64,000 nt of DNA, from the NCBI GenBank assembly GCA_021776135.1, contig JAJFGL010000034.1, positions 1 through 64,000 of the forward strand, in the 5' to 3' direction. The DNA comes from Kiloniellaceae bacterium (GTDB lineage: Bacteria; Pseudomonadota; Alphaproteobacteria; Kiloniellales; J153). The position numbers and the translations under genes were made by a program. The notes beneath the pieces are model-generated. The model worked only from the letters and a program-made list of their open reading frames with translations, searched no databases and was not told the DNA's origin. Positions 1 to 7,621 of this stretch are shown piece by piece; the stretch's first letter is position 1, and every line of letters begins with the position of its first letter.

Positions 1-50
1 AGCGACGCGGCCTCGCGTCATTCTGGCCCAATCCCGCTGGGACGGGTCGT

Positions 51-130
51 ATTATCCCACCCGCCGCGTCGCGAACGGCTTGTGGGGGGCCTGCCACACG
101 GCGCCGTCCGCTCCTAACGGGTGGGATAAT
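51..130. repeat. 12-bp inverted repeat around a GC-rich spacer
   Basis: ATTATCCCACCC at 51-62 is the exact reverse complement of GGGTGGGATAAT at 119-130, with 56 bases between them. It lies just downstream of the stop codon of the leftward gene ending at 170, so it could form a long stem in that transcript or be a small mobile-repeat relic. No T-run follows either arm, so a simple intrinsic terminator is not supported. Confidence 0.5.
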
Positions 131-169
131 CCGATCCCGCCTCGGCGGTATCCTTATTGCCCACAGGCC

Positions 170-1039
170 CTAGAGGCGCCGGTCCGCTTGCTCCAGCGCC
201 GGGCGGCCGGGGCCGCCGCGTTCCTCGGCCAGCGCCCGGTATTTGTCCATGCCCAGGAACATGCGGCCGCTGAAACCGCGCGCGGCCTCGGCGCTGGCCC
301 GCAGCGGGCGGGCCTCGGCCGCTGGGGCGCCGGCGCCGCGCTCCGGCACGGCCATGGCCGGGGCCCGGAATGCCGGCGCCAGGCCCGGTAGTTCCATGGG
401 ATAGTCCGGCGCGGCGCGAAGATCGCCGAGCAGGGCGCTCAGCGCGGCATCGCCGGTCAGGACCGGCCCCGCCCGCGCGGCGGCCGGTGTTATTTCGACG
501 GCCGGCGCCTGGGAAGCCTCGGCGGCCGGCGCCGCTTGGGATGCCTCGGCGATCAGCGTTTCCTCCGGCGGGTCTTCGCCCAGGATGCTGGCGATCAGGG
601 TGCCGCCAATATCGTCGCCGCTGATCTCCTCGGAAATGGCATTCACGATTCCCGCCAGCATACCGACCGGGCCGCCGTAAAGCGTCGCGCCGGCGACCCT
701 GGCCGGGCCGGAGATCGTATCGCCGGTCAGGCCGCGGTAAATATTGCCGACGATGGGGATGTGATGAAGCGGGTTTATGACGTCCAGAAAGTCGCCGAAA
801 CTCAAGTCGCTCGCCGGGATGCTGTCTTCTTGCGCGTACTCCTGGCCTTCGCGGTCGGGCAGGAGATCGCCGCCCAGGACCGTCGCCTGGCTGGGCCCGC
901 CGCTGGGCGCGGCGGTCTCGAATAGCGCCTCTGAGAAGGGGGTGATATGCGCCGCCGCTTCGCCGCTTGGCGCCGGGGTGGCGGGCAAGACGGCGGCGGC
1001 CGGACCGGACCCGGTAAGAAGCGCGCGCAGATGTTCCAT
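170..1039 (-). CDS. conserved hypothetical protein with a glycine-rich hydrophobic core
   Basis: 289 residues starting at the ATG at 1039. The long open frame continues upstream, but there it lies antisense to two better-supported genes, so the upstream part is not coding. The ends are Ala/Pro-rich and look disordered. The middle (about residues 75-145) is the conserved-looking part: it contains FLDVINPLHHIP, then ITGD-like and GPARVAG motifs and a Gly/Ala-rich hydrophobic stretch (GGPVGMLAGIVNAI) resembling a glycine-zipper or single membrane segment. The last residues are charged (GMDKYRALAEERG). I recall similar proteins in Rhodospirillales genomes, but no function can be assigned. It ends just before the inverted repeat at 51-130. 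Confidence 0.6.
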   Translation of the reverse strand: MEHLRALLTGSGPAAAVLPATPAPSGEAAAHITPFSEALFETAAPSGGPSQATVLGGDLLPDREGQEYAQEDSIPASDLSFGDFLDVINPLHHIPIVGNIYRGLTGDTISGPARVAGATLYGGPVGMLAGIVNAISEEISGDDIGGTLIASILGEDPPEETLIAEASQAAPAAEASQAPAVEITPAAARAGPVLTGDAALSALLGDLRAAPDYPMELPGLAPAFRAPAMAVPERGAGAPAAEARPLRASAEAARGFSGRMFLGMDKYRALAEERGGPGRPALEQADRRL

Positions 1040-1219
1040 CGAGATCAAGGAAGCAAGAACGAGGCCAGGGTTAAGTACTTGATTATAGGCCGAATTTTCT
1101 CTGGCCTTGGGGTATCCAGCGGCCCACTGGCAGATCTTGCCGGGCAGGTCCGCCTTTGTGCCCCAGGCCACCGTCCTTATAATCCGCAGCCCTAATTCCC
1201 AATCTGAAAAGGAGCCGCC

Positions 1220-2182
1220 GTGAAACCCCGTATCGCCTTTATCGGCCTCGGCATCATGGGCCACCGCATGCTGACCAACATGGCCGCCCATGGCGGCTTT
1301 GCGCTGCTCGGCGGCTGGGATCCCAGTCCGGCGGCCCTGGCCCGGACCCGGGCCGCCTTCCCCGATTTGCCTCTGGCCGAAACCCCGGAAAGCCTGATCG
1401 CCGATCCGGCGGCCGATGCGGTCTACATCGCTTGCCCGCCCAAGGCCCACAAGGACCATGCCCTGGCCGCCATCGCCGCCGGCAAACCGGTCTTCTGCGA
1501 AAAGCCCCTGGGCGTCGATCTGGCGGATAGCCGGGCCATGGTGGAACGGGCCGAGGCGGCGGGGGTCAAGAACGCCGTCAACTTCCCCTTCGCCGACGCC
1601 CAGGCGGTTAACGCCATGAAAGCGGCCCTCGACGCCGGTGCCCTGGGCGCCCTGGCCGGGATCGACGTGCGTCTGCATTTTTCCCGCTGGCCGCGCGCCT
1701 GGCAGGCGGACGCGGCCTGGCTGGCCCAGCGCGCCGAAGGCGGTTTCGTGCGCGAGGTCTTTTCCCACTTCGCCTACCTGACCCAGCGCTTGCTCGGCCC
1801 GGCCAAGCTGGTTCATGCCTCGGTCCGCTACCCTGCCGATCCGGCGCTGTGCGAGACCCACTTCCTGGCCCGGCTTGAGTGCGCCGGGGTGCCGGTCTCG
1901 GTGGCCGGCGGCGCCGGCGGCCTTGGCCCCGACCGGATCGAATACACGCTTTGGGGGTCGAAAACCTCCTACCGCCTGTGGGACTGGAACCGTCTGCAAT
2001 CGGCCACGGGCGCGCAATGGCGCGATGAACTGACCGATATCGAAGACCCGCGCCAGGACGGATATATGCGTATGCTCGACAACCTGCGCGCCTTTCTGGC
2101 GGATGAAGCGCACACCATGCCCAGTTTTCGAGAAGCCCTCTCGGTCCAGGACCTGGTCGAGGCGATTCTCCGAAGCGGCTAA
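1220..2182 (+). CDS. Gfo/Idh/MocA-family NAD(P)-dependent oxidoreductase
   Basis: 320 residues, the usual length for the family. The N-terminal Rossmann fold has GLGIMG at residues 10-14. The diagnostic EKP motif (FCEKPLGVD) falls at residues 94-96, where the lysine normally contacts nicotinamide and substrate. The C-terminal alpha/beta domain carries FSHFAY, a plausible active-site histidine region. These enzymes oxidise or reduce sugars, inositols or related polyols; the substrate cannot be read from the sequence. GGAG at 1211-1214 supports the ATG at 1220. The stop codon overlaps that of the convergent deacylase gene by three bases, so the pair share a transcription-end region. Confidence 0.9.
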   Translation: MKPRIAFIGLGIMGHRMLTNMAAHGGFALLGGWDPSPAALARTRAAFPDLPLAETPESLIADPAADAVYIACPPKAHKDHALAAIAAGKPVFCEKPLGVDLADSRAMVERAEAAGVKNAVNFPFADAQAVNAMKAALDAGALGALAGIDVRLHFSRWPRAWQADAAWLAQRAEGGFVREVFSHFAYLTQRLLGPAKLVHASVRYPADPALCETHFLARLECAGVPVSVAGGAGGLGPDRIEYTLWGSKTSYRLWDWNRLQSATGAQWRDELTDIEDPRQDGYMRMLDNLRAFLADEAHTMPSFREALSVQDLVEAILRSG

Positions 2183-2727
2183 TCTTGCTCCAAGGCAGCC
2201 ATGTCCAGGATCAGGGGGGCATGGCCTTCCGCCTCCAAAAAGCGGATCAGATCGGCGGATTCCAGGGCCGTGGTCATGTCGTTGACCAGGGGGTGGGCAT
2301 TGACCGGATCCTTGCCCAGGATGCCCTTGTCCAGAACCATGGCGACCGCCCCGGTGCTGTCGTTGATGACCGCGAAGGGCGTGACCGCCCCGGGCCGGAC
2401 CCCCAGATAGGTCATCAGACGATCCGCGCTGGCGAAGGAAAAACGCCCGGCTTCCAGGGTCTTGCCCAGGGCCTTGAGATCGATTTTCCGGTCCTCCAGG
2501 CAGGTGATGAGCCACATGGCGCCCTTTTTGTTGCGCAGAAACAGGTTCTTGATATGGGCGCCGGGCAGGGTTCCGCGCAGGGCCTTGGCTTCCTCGACCG
2601 TGAACACCGGCGGGTGCATGACACTCTTGGACTGGATTCCCAGCTCCTCGAGGCGGCGCAGCAGCGCCCCCGGGCTGGTTGGCGGCTCGGCCTCGCTTTT
2701 CGCGCTGTCGTCTCGGTCCCCGGCCAT
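2179..2727 (-). CDS. YbaK/ProX-type aminoacyl-tRNA deacylase (prolyl-tRNA editing protein)
   Basis: 182 residues with the complete YbaK/EbsC fold. Conserved features are MHPPVFTVEEA near residue 38, then GAHIKNLFLRNKKG, FASADRLMTYLGVRPGAVTPFAVIND and HPLVNDMTTAL. This layout (KNLFL followed by GxxPGxVTPF and HPL) is typical of the free-standing ProX/PrdX group, which hydrolyses alanine mischarged onto tRNA-Pro. It acts in the cytoplasm as a translation quality-control enzyme. The first 30 residues are polar and poorly conserved, so an internal start is possible, but ATG 2727 has an AGGA-type site a few bases upstream. Confidence 0.9.
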   Translation of the reverse strand: MAGDRDDSAKSEAEPPTSPGALLRRLEELGIQSKSVMHPPVFTVEEAKALRGTLPGAHIKNLFLRNKKGAMWLITCLEDRKIDLKALGKTLEAGRFSFASADRLMTYLGVRPGAVTPFAVINDSTGAVAMVLDKGILGKDPVNAHPLVNDMTTALESADLIRFLEAEGHAPLILDMAALEQD

Positions 2728-2866
2728 GGCGTTCCTCCACTCGATCCAGGGGGGTCATAGCCAAGCCGCCCGCCTCAAGGCAAGCCCCCCCGGCAAGACC
2801 CCAGGTAAATCTTGCAATGCGCCGGGAAAGGCATTATCTCCCGGCCTTGCTAATGGCGACCCATAT

Positions 2867-2941
2867 GCGGGCGTAGCTCAGGGGTAGAGCACAACCTTGC
2901 CAAGGTTGGGGTCGGCAGTTCGAATCTGCTCGCCCGCTCCA
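2867..2941 (+). tRNA. tRNA-Gly (anticodon GCC)
   Basis: A full cloverleaf can be drawn. The acceptor arms GCGGGCG (2867-2873) and CGCCCGC (2931-2937) are perfectly complementary, followed by discriminator T and an encoded CCA (2939-2941). The D arm contains AGCTCAGGGGTAGAGC. The anticodon loop has GCC in CCTTGCCAAGG, and the T arm has GGCAG-TTCGAAT-CTGCT. This is the intact tRNA at the left edge of a genomic island; its 3' part is repeated at 41631. Confidence 0.97.
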
Positions 2942-2947
2942 GTTTTC
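2894..2947 (+). repeat. left attachment repeat (tRNA-Gly 3' half plus 6 bases)
   Basis: These 54 bases run from the anticodon arm through CCA and the following GTTTTC. They match 41631-41684 at 48 of 54 positions, with the first 21 identical. The two copies are 38,737 bases apart and bracket genes of foreign character, as expected for integration at a tRNA 3' end by a tyrosine recombinase. Confidence 0.9.
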
Positions 2948-2959
2948 CACGGAAAACTG
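2940..2959 (+). terminator. hairpin immediately after tRNA-Gly
   Basis: CAGTTTTCC (2940-2948) and GGAAAACTG (2951-2959) form a perfect 9-bp stem with a two-base loop. It sits right after the tRNA CCA and could mark the transcript 3' end. There is no following T-run, so Rho-independent termination is uncertain. Confidence 0.4.
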
Positions 2960-3521
2960 CAGGAATTACTGGGTCGTAATAAAGGCTGCCATTCGGCTAG
3001 CCGTCAGCACACGACAGAACTCACCGGCAACGGACGGGACTACCCGTGCAATATCCGTGCAGTCCGTTGCCGTTGCGTTCATGGCGGTTGGCTCGTGAGC
3101 CCCGCCAAGTCGAGCGAACGATTCGGCCCGATCCCATTGCGGGCGTTCCAGGATCCTCGGTTGTCGGGCACTGACTTCCGGCTTCTTGGGGCTATCGCGT
3201 CTCCTCGCTGAGAACGTATCTATGGCCGGGCCAAAGACGGCGCTCTATGCCGCTTGGCTCGTGGTCAGGCGGCGTCAAATTCACCCTGAAGAGGCGTCCT
3301 GTCAGATTTCGTTACTATGCGCAGCGCGTGACGCGTTTGAGAATGCAAGCGACCTTCAAACTTTTATGGAAGGGGTGCACCCTCGACTTGAACCAACTCA
3401 ATCGGACAACGAATAGTTGGCTAGGTTCAGTCGCGTCTTCTCGTCGTGGAGAATTTCGGAGCAACCGCTTCATCCGAAACCCAATGTAGAGATTTTTTCT
3501 CTCAATAACGATACCAAGTCG
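2960..3521. other. gene-poor left end of the island
   Basis: No complete gene is visible. The stretch contains a replication-initiator-like relic at 3107-3211. An open frame from 3222 to 3416 (start ATGGCCGGGCC) has no recognisable family and no convincing ribosome site. The near-repeated GCAACGGACGGG / CAGTCCGTTGCCGTTGC sequences around 3030-3075 can pair with each other. The stretch looks like degraded mobile-element DNA. Confidence 0.5.
3107..3211 (+). pseudogene. N-terminal relic of a replication-initiator-like/HTH protein
   Basis: The frame ending at the TGA at 3209-3211 reads ERFGPIPLRAFQDPRLSG followed by TDFRLLGAIASPR. This resembles the opening of helix-turn-helix or plasmid replication-initiator-like proteins of alphaproteobacterial mobile elements (GPIPLRA..DxRLS..DFRVLGAIA..D), as I recall them. 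It then stops after about 34 recognisable residues, and no start with a ribosome site is clear. I read it as a scrap of the ancestral element, at the end opposite the integrase fragment. Confidence 0.4.
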
Positions 3522-4460
3522 TTATTCGCCGACTTGGCCTGGCCCCTTCGGCCGGATGCGGATGGTGCGGTTCACTAGAAAAATTCCGAGTAGAGTTAAC
3601 CCAATGCCCCCCGCCTCAGACCAACCCATTGTTTCGCCATAGAACCCGACACCCATCGATAGCCCGAATATCGGAACGAGGAAGCTGAAAGCATTTGCCC
3701 GGTTCAATGGAGCTTTCTCGAGGATCGAAAACCAGAGCCAGTATGCGAGCGCCGTCCCGGGCAGGCTCAGGCCGACCAGGGCGAATACGAAACGATTGGA
3801 CCAGATGATGTCTTGGGGCTGCTCAAAAGCCAAGGCGATGGCCAGCAGTGGTAGCGCGCCGATGAGCATTTGAATCCCCATGGCCATGAGCGCGTCGACC
3901 TCACCGGCGATCCTCTTGATCAGCACATTGCTTACCGTGATGCCGAGGGCCGCGAGCACGATATAGGCGACCCCGATAGCGTAATTTCCCCCCGATGCGG
4001 TCAGGAGCTGTGGTGCGGCGATAAGGACGATGCCGACGAAGCCCAGCGCCAAGCCGGACTTGCCTATCAAACCCAGCCGTTCGCCCAGAAAGGCGCTCGC
4101 GAGAACGGCCGCGAGCAAGGGCTGGGTATTGGCGATGACCGTGGCGATGCCCGGAGACACGAACTCGGCAGCGTGAAACATCCCAAGAAAACCGAGAGTC
4201 GTGGCCCCGAGACCAACAACAATCAAGATGGCCCAGATACGGCCTCCCCTGGGTATCGGGCGGCCAAGAACAAAAGCAAGTGCGACGAGCGACGTCCCCG
4301 CCAGGAGGGCGCGAAGAGTGGCGAAAGTAATGTGAGGCGCGAATTGGATCCCGGCGGTGATCAACGGAAAACAGATCGCCCATAGCAGCATCACCAGGAT
4401 GATTGTCAGAACTTGGGATATATTCACGACTTCTACATTTCCTGTGCGGATTTCTTTCAA
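3522..4460 (-). CDS. EamA/DMT-family inner-membrane transporter
   Basis: 312 residues with about ten hydrophobic segments arranged as two EamA repeats. The first runs from residue 12 (VLTIILVMLLWAICFPLI) to about 150; the second begins near GVAYIVLAALGITVSNVLIKR. Conserved features include TLRALLAG in helix 2, the VIANTQPLLAAVLASAFLGERL region (a classic EamA signature) and APLNRANAFSFLVPIF in the second repeat. The family exports amino acids, metabolites or drugs; the substrate here is unknown. It is the first intact gene inside the island and reads leftward towards the tRNA. Starts downstream of ATG 4460 are possible, because the first 11 residues are polar. Confidence 0.9.
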   Translation of the reverse strand: MKEIRTGNVEVVNISQVLTIILVMLLWAICFPLITAGIQFAPHITFATLRALLAGTSLVALAFVLGRPIPRGGRIWAILIVVGLGATTLGFLGMFHAAEFVSPGIATVIANTQPLLAAVLASAFLGERLGLIGKSGLALGFVGIVLIAAPQLLTASGGNYAIGVAYIVLAALGITVSNVLIKRIAGEVDALMAMGIQMLIGALPLLAIALAFEQPQDIIWSNRFVFALVGLSLPGTALAYWLWFSILEKAPLNRANAFSFLVPIFGLSMGVGFYGETMGWSEAGGIGLTLLGIFLVNRTIRIRPKGPGQVGE

Positions 4461-4605
4461 TGTCTTTCTTGATATGCATCGTTATGTGAGCAGGCGGGGG
4501 CTGGAAGGAGTCATGCATGTATGAGCAGGCCAGATCCCGGAGCTGTATGTGTGGTTGGCGTGGTTGAGCGCGTCAAACTCCTAGCGCCGCGGCATTTCTA
4601 TCCGT

Positions 4606-5691
4606 TCAGGATATATCCATGACGTTGAGCCGCACGGCTCGCTTTCGGTCATTTCGTATCACCGTCAGCTCGACCTCGCTTCCGATACCGGCCTTCTCAA
4701 GGGTGGCGGAAAACTCCGCGAGACCCTGTACCCGCTGTCTGTTCACCTCGGTGATGACGTCTCCCAGCCGGCCACTCCGGCGATCAATGCCTTCGAGACC
4801 CGCCTCTTCGGCCGATGAGCCGGGAAGAACCGCGGCAATGACAATCCCGCGAAGTCCGAGCCGGGCGCCGGTTTCCTCATCGACAATCGCGATCCCGATG
4901 CCGGGCCGGGGAAACTTGCCGTCCTCGATCAGCCGGGGCACAACGCGGTTCACGACGTCGACGGGGACCGCGAAGCCGACGCCCGCCGAACTCCCCGATC
5001 CGGAGACAATCGCGGTGTTGACCCCGATCAGCCGGCCCGCCGAATCGAGCAACGGCCCGCCCGAATTGCCAGGATTGATCGCCGCGTCTATCTGGATCAC
5101 ACCATGAATCTCCCGGCCGGACGCCGTGGGCAGATGCCGGTTGAGCGCGCTGACGACGCCCGTCGAGAGGGACCGGTTGAGCCCGAAAGGGTTGCCGATG
5201 GCGAAGACCGCCTGTCCCACCTTCAGGTCCGCCGAACTGCCGACCGGTATCGGCTTTGGACCGCCCGGGGCGGTCGAAAGCTTCAGCACCGCGAGATCGT
5301 AGTCCGGCGCCGCGCCGACAAGCGTCGCCGGTACGGCCTCGCCGGAGTCGAGCCGCACCGAGATACGCGTGGCCCCCTGCACCACGTGAAAGTTCGTTAC
5401 CACATGTCCCGCGCCGTCCCAGACGAAGCCGGACCCGGCCCCGCCCCTTGGCGCGACTGGACCGGGCGCGCCCGTGGACGCGGTTTCCGTGAAGATGTAG
5501 ACCACGGCCGGTCCGGCGGATTCGAACAGCGCCGTCGAGACCCGCTCGAATTCGGCAAGCTTGCCGCGCGGCGCCACGATCCGCGGTTCGTCCGCCGTGA
5601 GAAGTATTTCCCTGACGAAAGGACCGCCGGCCCAGACCGTGACGACCAGCAGGGCCCAGACGATCAGCAGCAGCTTAACCCGTTCAGTCAT
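4606..5691 (-). CDS. HtrA/DegP-type periplasmic serine protease (S1C, one PDZ domain)
   Basis: 361 residues. An N-terminal hydrophobic segment (residues 6-21) serves as membrane anchor or uncleaved signal, as in DegS. The trypsin-like domain carries the full triad: His102 in VVTNFHVV, Asp132 in DYDLAVLKL and Ser210 in NPGNSGGPL. One PDZ domain follows (about 262-355). Length and architecture match DegS/HhoB-type rather than two-PDZ DegP. It probably degrades or senses misfolded envelope proteins. The intergenic region before it holds GTAAC-N5-GTAAC-like sites that also occur upstream of the response-regulator gene at 10782, suggesting envelope-stress control. Confidence 0.93.
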   Translation of the reverse strand: MTERVKLLLIVWALLVVTVWAGGPFVREILLTADEPRIVAPRGKLAEFERVSTALFESAGPAVVYIFTETASTGAPGPVAPRGGAGSGFVWDGAGHVVTNFHVVQGATRISVRLDSGEAVPATLVGAAPDYDLAVLKLSTAPGGPKPIPVGSSADLKVGQAVFAIGNPFGLNRSLSTGVVSALNRHLPTASGREIHGVIQIDAAINPGNSGGPLLDSAGRLIGVNTAIVSGSGSSAGVGFAVPVDVVNRVVPRLIEDGKFPRPGIGIAIVDEETGARLGLRGIVIAAVLPGSSAEEAGLEGIDRRSGRLGDVITEVNRQRVQGLAEFSATLEKAGIGSEVELTVIRNDRKRAVRLNVMDIS

Positions 5692-5978
5692 TTTCTTTAC
5701 TCGTCCATTCCTAGCTTGATTGTCGCGGCGCTACGCAATCACTCGTTAAGTGGCGCCGTGTCCCGTCGTTTCGCAGGCGGAACCGCAACACACGACATTC
5801 TCCCGGCGCCCGAACGATGGCCTCCATTATATGCTCCCCGCTCCAACGCTTCCGTCAAGCTTCGGGCCGGGATTGGCCAGGCAGATCCACGCGGTTCCTG
5901 CTCCGATTAACTTGTTCCGGCCGCGAGACCGGACAATCCCAAACATGGGGTGCGTCCCGCTCCACGAAGAAGTTTTTT

Positions 5979-5993
5979 GTAACGCTTTGTAAC
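5979..5993 (+). promoter_or_regulatory. CpxR-like box (GTAAC-N5-GTAAC)
   Basis: The sequence TTTGTAACGCTTTGTAACG contains two identical GTAAC half-sites spaced exactly as in the E. coli CpxR consensus (GTAAA-N5-GTAAA). It lies upstream of an HtrA-type protease gene, and degP is a classical CpxR target. Related sites lie at 6007, 10828 and 10856. Binding is inferred. Confidence 0.55.
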
Positions 5994-6006
5994 GCCGAAG
6001 CAGTTG

Positions 6007-6021
6007 GTTGCGGTTCGTTAC
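6007..6021 (-). promoter_or_regulatory. second CpxR-like site, opposite orientation
   Basis: On the minus strand the bases read GTAAC-GAACC-GCAAC, that is two half-sites five bases apart with one mismatch. It faces the protease gene and lies 13 bases from the perfect site at 5979-5993. Confidence 0.45.
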
Positions 6022-6290
6022 CAAGCGGGGGTGTCCGGCCATAAACTCGCCACAAGCGCCGCCTACATGCTGACGGTCGAAAGGCAGCACTAGGGCGTGC
6101 GAGGGTGACCGGCTATGAGGAAACATTGGCAAGATCGGGGCAACCTGGCGCTCGGAACCTGGCTTTTCGCCTCGTCATGCGTGCGGGGGTTCAAACGCGG
6201 TTGGAGCCGCAATGACCGCCGGCCGGAACGAGCGGCGGGAACTAGATCGATCTTGGGACGAAAACGCAAAACACTGGAGGAACGCGAATC

Positions 6291-6890
6291 ATGACCCTGG
6301 CCTATCGTATCGTTCGGAGCGAACACTACGAGATCAACCTCGTCATGAGATGCCTGCACAATCTCGCGGACGCCTTGCACAGGGAGGCTTGGAGGCCGGA
6401 TTTCGATCTGTTGTTCCTGATCCTCCATCACGCCGAGAGCTTTCCGGCAACGTTTCACCACCCAAAGGAGGAAGACTACCTTTTCGAGGCGGTCCGGTGC
6501 CGCCGGCCCGAGGCCGGTCCGATGCTCGACCGGCTCGGCGAGGAGCGTGCCGAAGGGCTGGCTCTCGTAAGCGACCTTAGGCAGGCTCTTGAAGCCTATG
6601 CTGGCTGCCCCGCCGCTCTTGGCCGGTTCCACGCCGCGGCGAAAAGCCACGCGCGCCACGAGCGCCAACACATGCGGCGGGAAGAGCGGACGATCCTGCC
6701 GCTCGCGCTTCAAGTGTTCAGCAAGGAGGATTGGCGAGAGATCGACACCGCCTTCGAGCGGAACCAACACCCTCTTTTGAGTGCGGGGCGTCGGGCGGAG
6801 TTTGACAAGCTGTTCGCACTCATACTGCGGCGGATACCGGGCGCGGTCGTCTTTGGGTCGAAGGACGCAAGGAAGAAAAAGGCGGCTTGA
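6291..6890 (+). CDS. hemerythrin-like (HHE) domain protein
   Basis: 199 residues, cytoplasmic. It is a helical-bundle protein with histidines and glutamates at hemerythrin-type spacings: EHYEINLVM near residue 11, LHHAESFPATFHHPKEEDYLF around 46-65, HAAAKSHARHERQHMRREE around 115-133. Such proteins bind a di-iron centre and sense or buffer oxygen or nitric oxide. GGAGG sits eight bases upstream of ATG 6291. The C-terminus ends in a Lys/Ala tail (ARKKKAA). It diverges from the protease gene across a region with response-regulator-like sites, so both may respond to the same stress. Confidence 0.85.
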   Translation: MTLAYRIVRSEHYEINLVMRCLHNLADALHREAWRPDFDLLFLILHHAESFPATFHHPKEEDYLFEAVRCRRPEAGPMLDRLGEERAEGLALVSDLRQALEAYAGCPAALGRFHAAAKSHARHERQHMRREERTILPLALQVFSKEDWREIDTAFERNQHPLLSAGRRAEFDKLFALILRRIPGAVVFGSKDARKKKAA

Positions 6891-7000
6891 TGTTTCCGAA
6901 CTTAGTCAAGTGATCTTGTGCGTCACGACTCCGACCAGGGATGATCTATCGGCGAATTTTCGGCTGGAACTTGAGGCCAACCTGCAAGATGGAGGTGCGC

Positions 7001-7621
7001 ATGGCGACTATCGGTACGCGGCTCTTCACGTGGCTATGGGGCGAGGAAGTCGGCCGCGACGCGGCGGACAACCGGTACTATCGCCACAAGAGAGGCGGCA
7101 TGACGATGGACTGCTCTCTCCAGAGGGAGCGACGATGGGTTATCTATGAAGGAGAGGACGAGGCGAGCCGGGTTCCCCCCGAATGGCACGGCTGGCTGCA
7201 CCACACGGTCGACGCCTTTCCGCCCGCCGGCGGCGGTGGAGCGTCGAGGACAAGCTTCGGATCGTCAGCGAGAATCAGCGGATGGTCTCGAGCCGCGATC
7301 TCCTCGGGCCTGATGGCATCGGTGCGCCAGGCTCATGGCCCAGGTCGAGTGCGCGGCGCCGAGGTGCCGGCGGGTGCTTCCAGGCAAAACGCCTCGACCG
7401 GCTTGCGATGCCCTTTGAGCTGCTGCGGGGGCAGGCGGCGCCATTCCACCGTTTTTCGGGCACTCGTCGCGGCCTCCAGAAGGGCGGCGGAGACGACAAG
7501 GGGGCTTCCGACATTCCTGCTGAGCCCTTCCAGGCGCTCGGCCACGTTCACTGTGTCGCCGATTACCGTATACTCAAGCAGTTGCTCGTTGCCCAAGGCG
7601 CCCGCGAAGACCTCGCCGTAG
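7001..7621 (+). pseudogene. NDUFA12-like complex I accessory subunit, 3' end destroyed
   Basis: ATG 7001 follows GGAGG with good spacing. The first 75 residues are clearly of the NDUFA12 (17.2-kDa NADH:quinone oxidoreductase accessory) family: TIGTRLFTWLWGEEVG, then DNRYYRHKRGG, RRWVIYEGEDEASRVPPEWH and GWLHHTVD. The normal C-terminal block (PW..H..N.TGT..AY.P) is absent. The frame instead runs on through an apparent transposase scrap (7225-7300) and then antisense through the cyclase gene to 7621. It is best read as a truncated, probably non-functional copy cut by a mobile element. Confidence 0.75.
7225..7300 (+). mobile_element. relic of a transposase OrfA-type N-terminus
   Basis: In another frame (ATG at 7183), the translation RRRRWSVEDKLRIVSENQ matches the typical opening of IS3/IS66-like OrfA proteins (R.R.WS.E.KL.IV.E). 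The similarity fades after about 25 residues. It sits exactly where the NDUFA12 homology ends, so it is the likely cause of the truncation. Confidence 0.45.

Larger units (their letters stand above)
5692..6290. other. divergent intergenic region between protease and hemerythrin genes
   Basis: A 599-base stretch with no convincing gene. It contains two 15-base direct-repeat sites of the GTAAC-N5-GTAAC type (5979-5993 and 6007-6021). The hemerythrin ribosome site (GGAGG) lies near its right end. Short open frames on both strands show no recognisable family and no consistent codon pattern. Confidence 0.6.

Noticed and set aside
170-2764. A single 864-codon minus-strand open frame
   Set aside because: It is antisense to the clear Gfo/Idh/MocA gene and overlaps the deacylase gene out of frame. 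Its upstream part is Arg/Gly-rich shadow sequence. Only 170-1039 has gene-like character.
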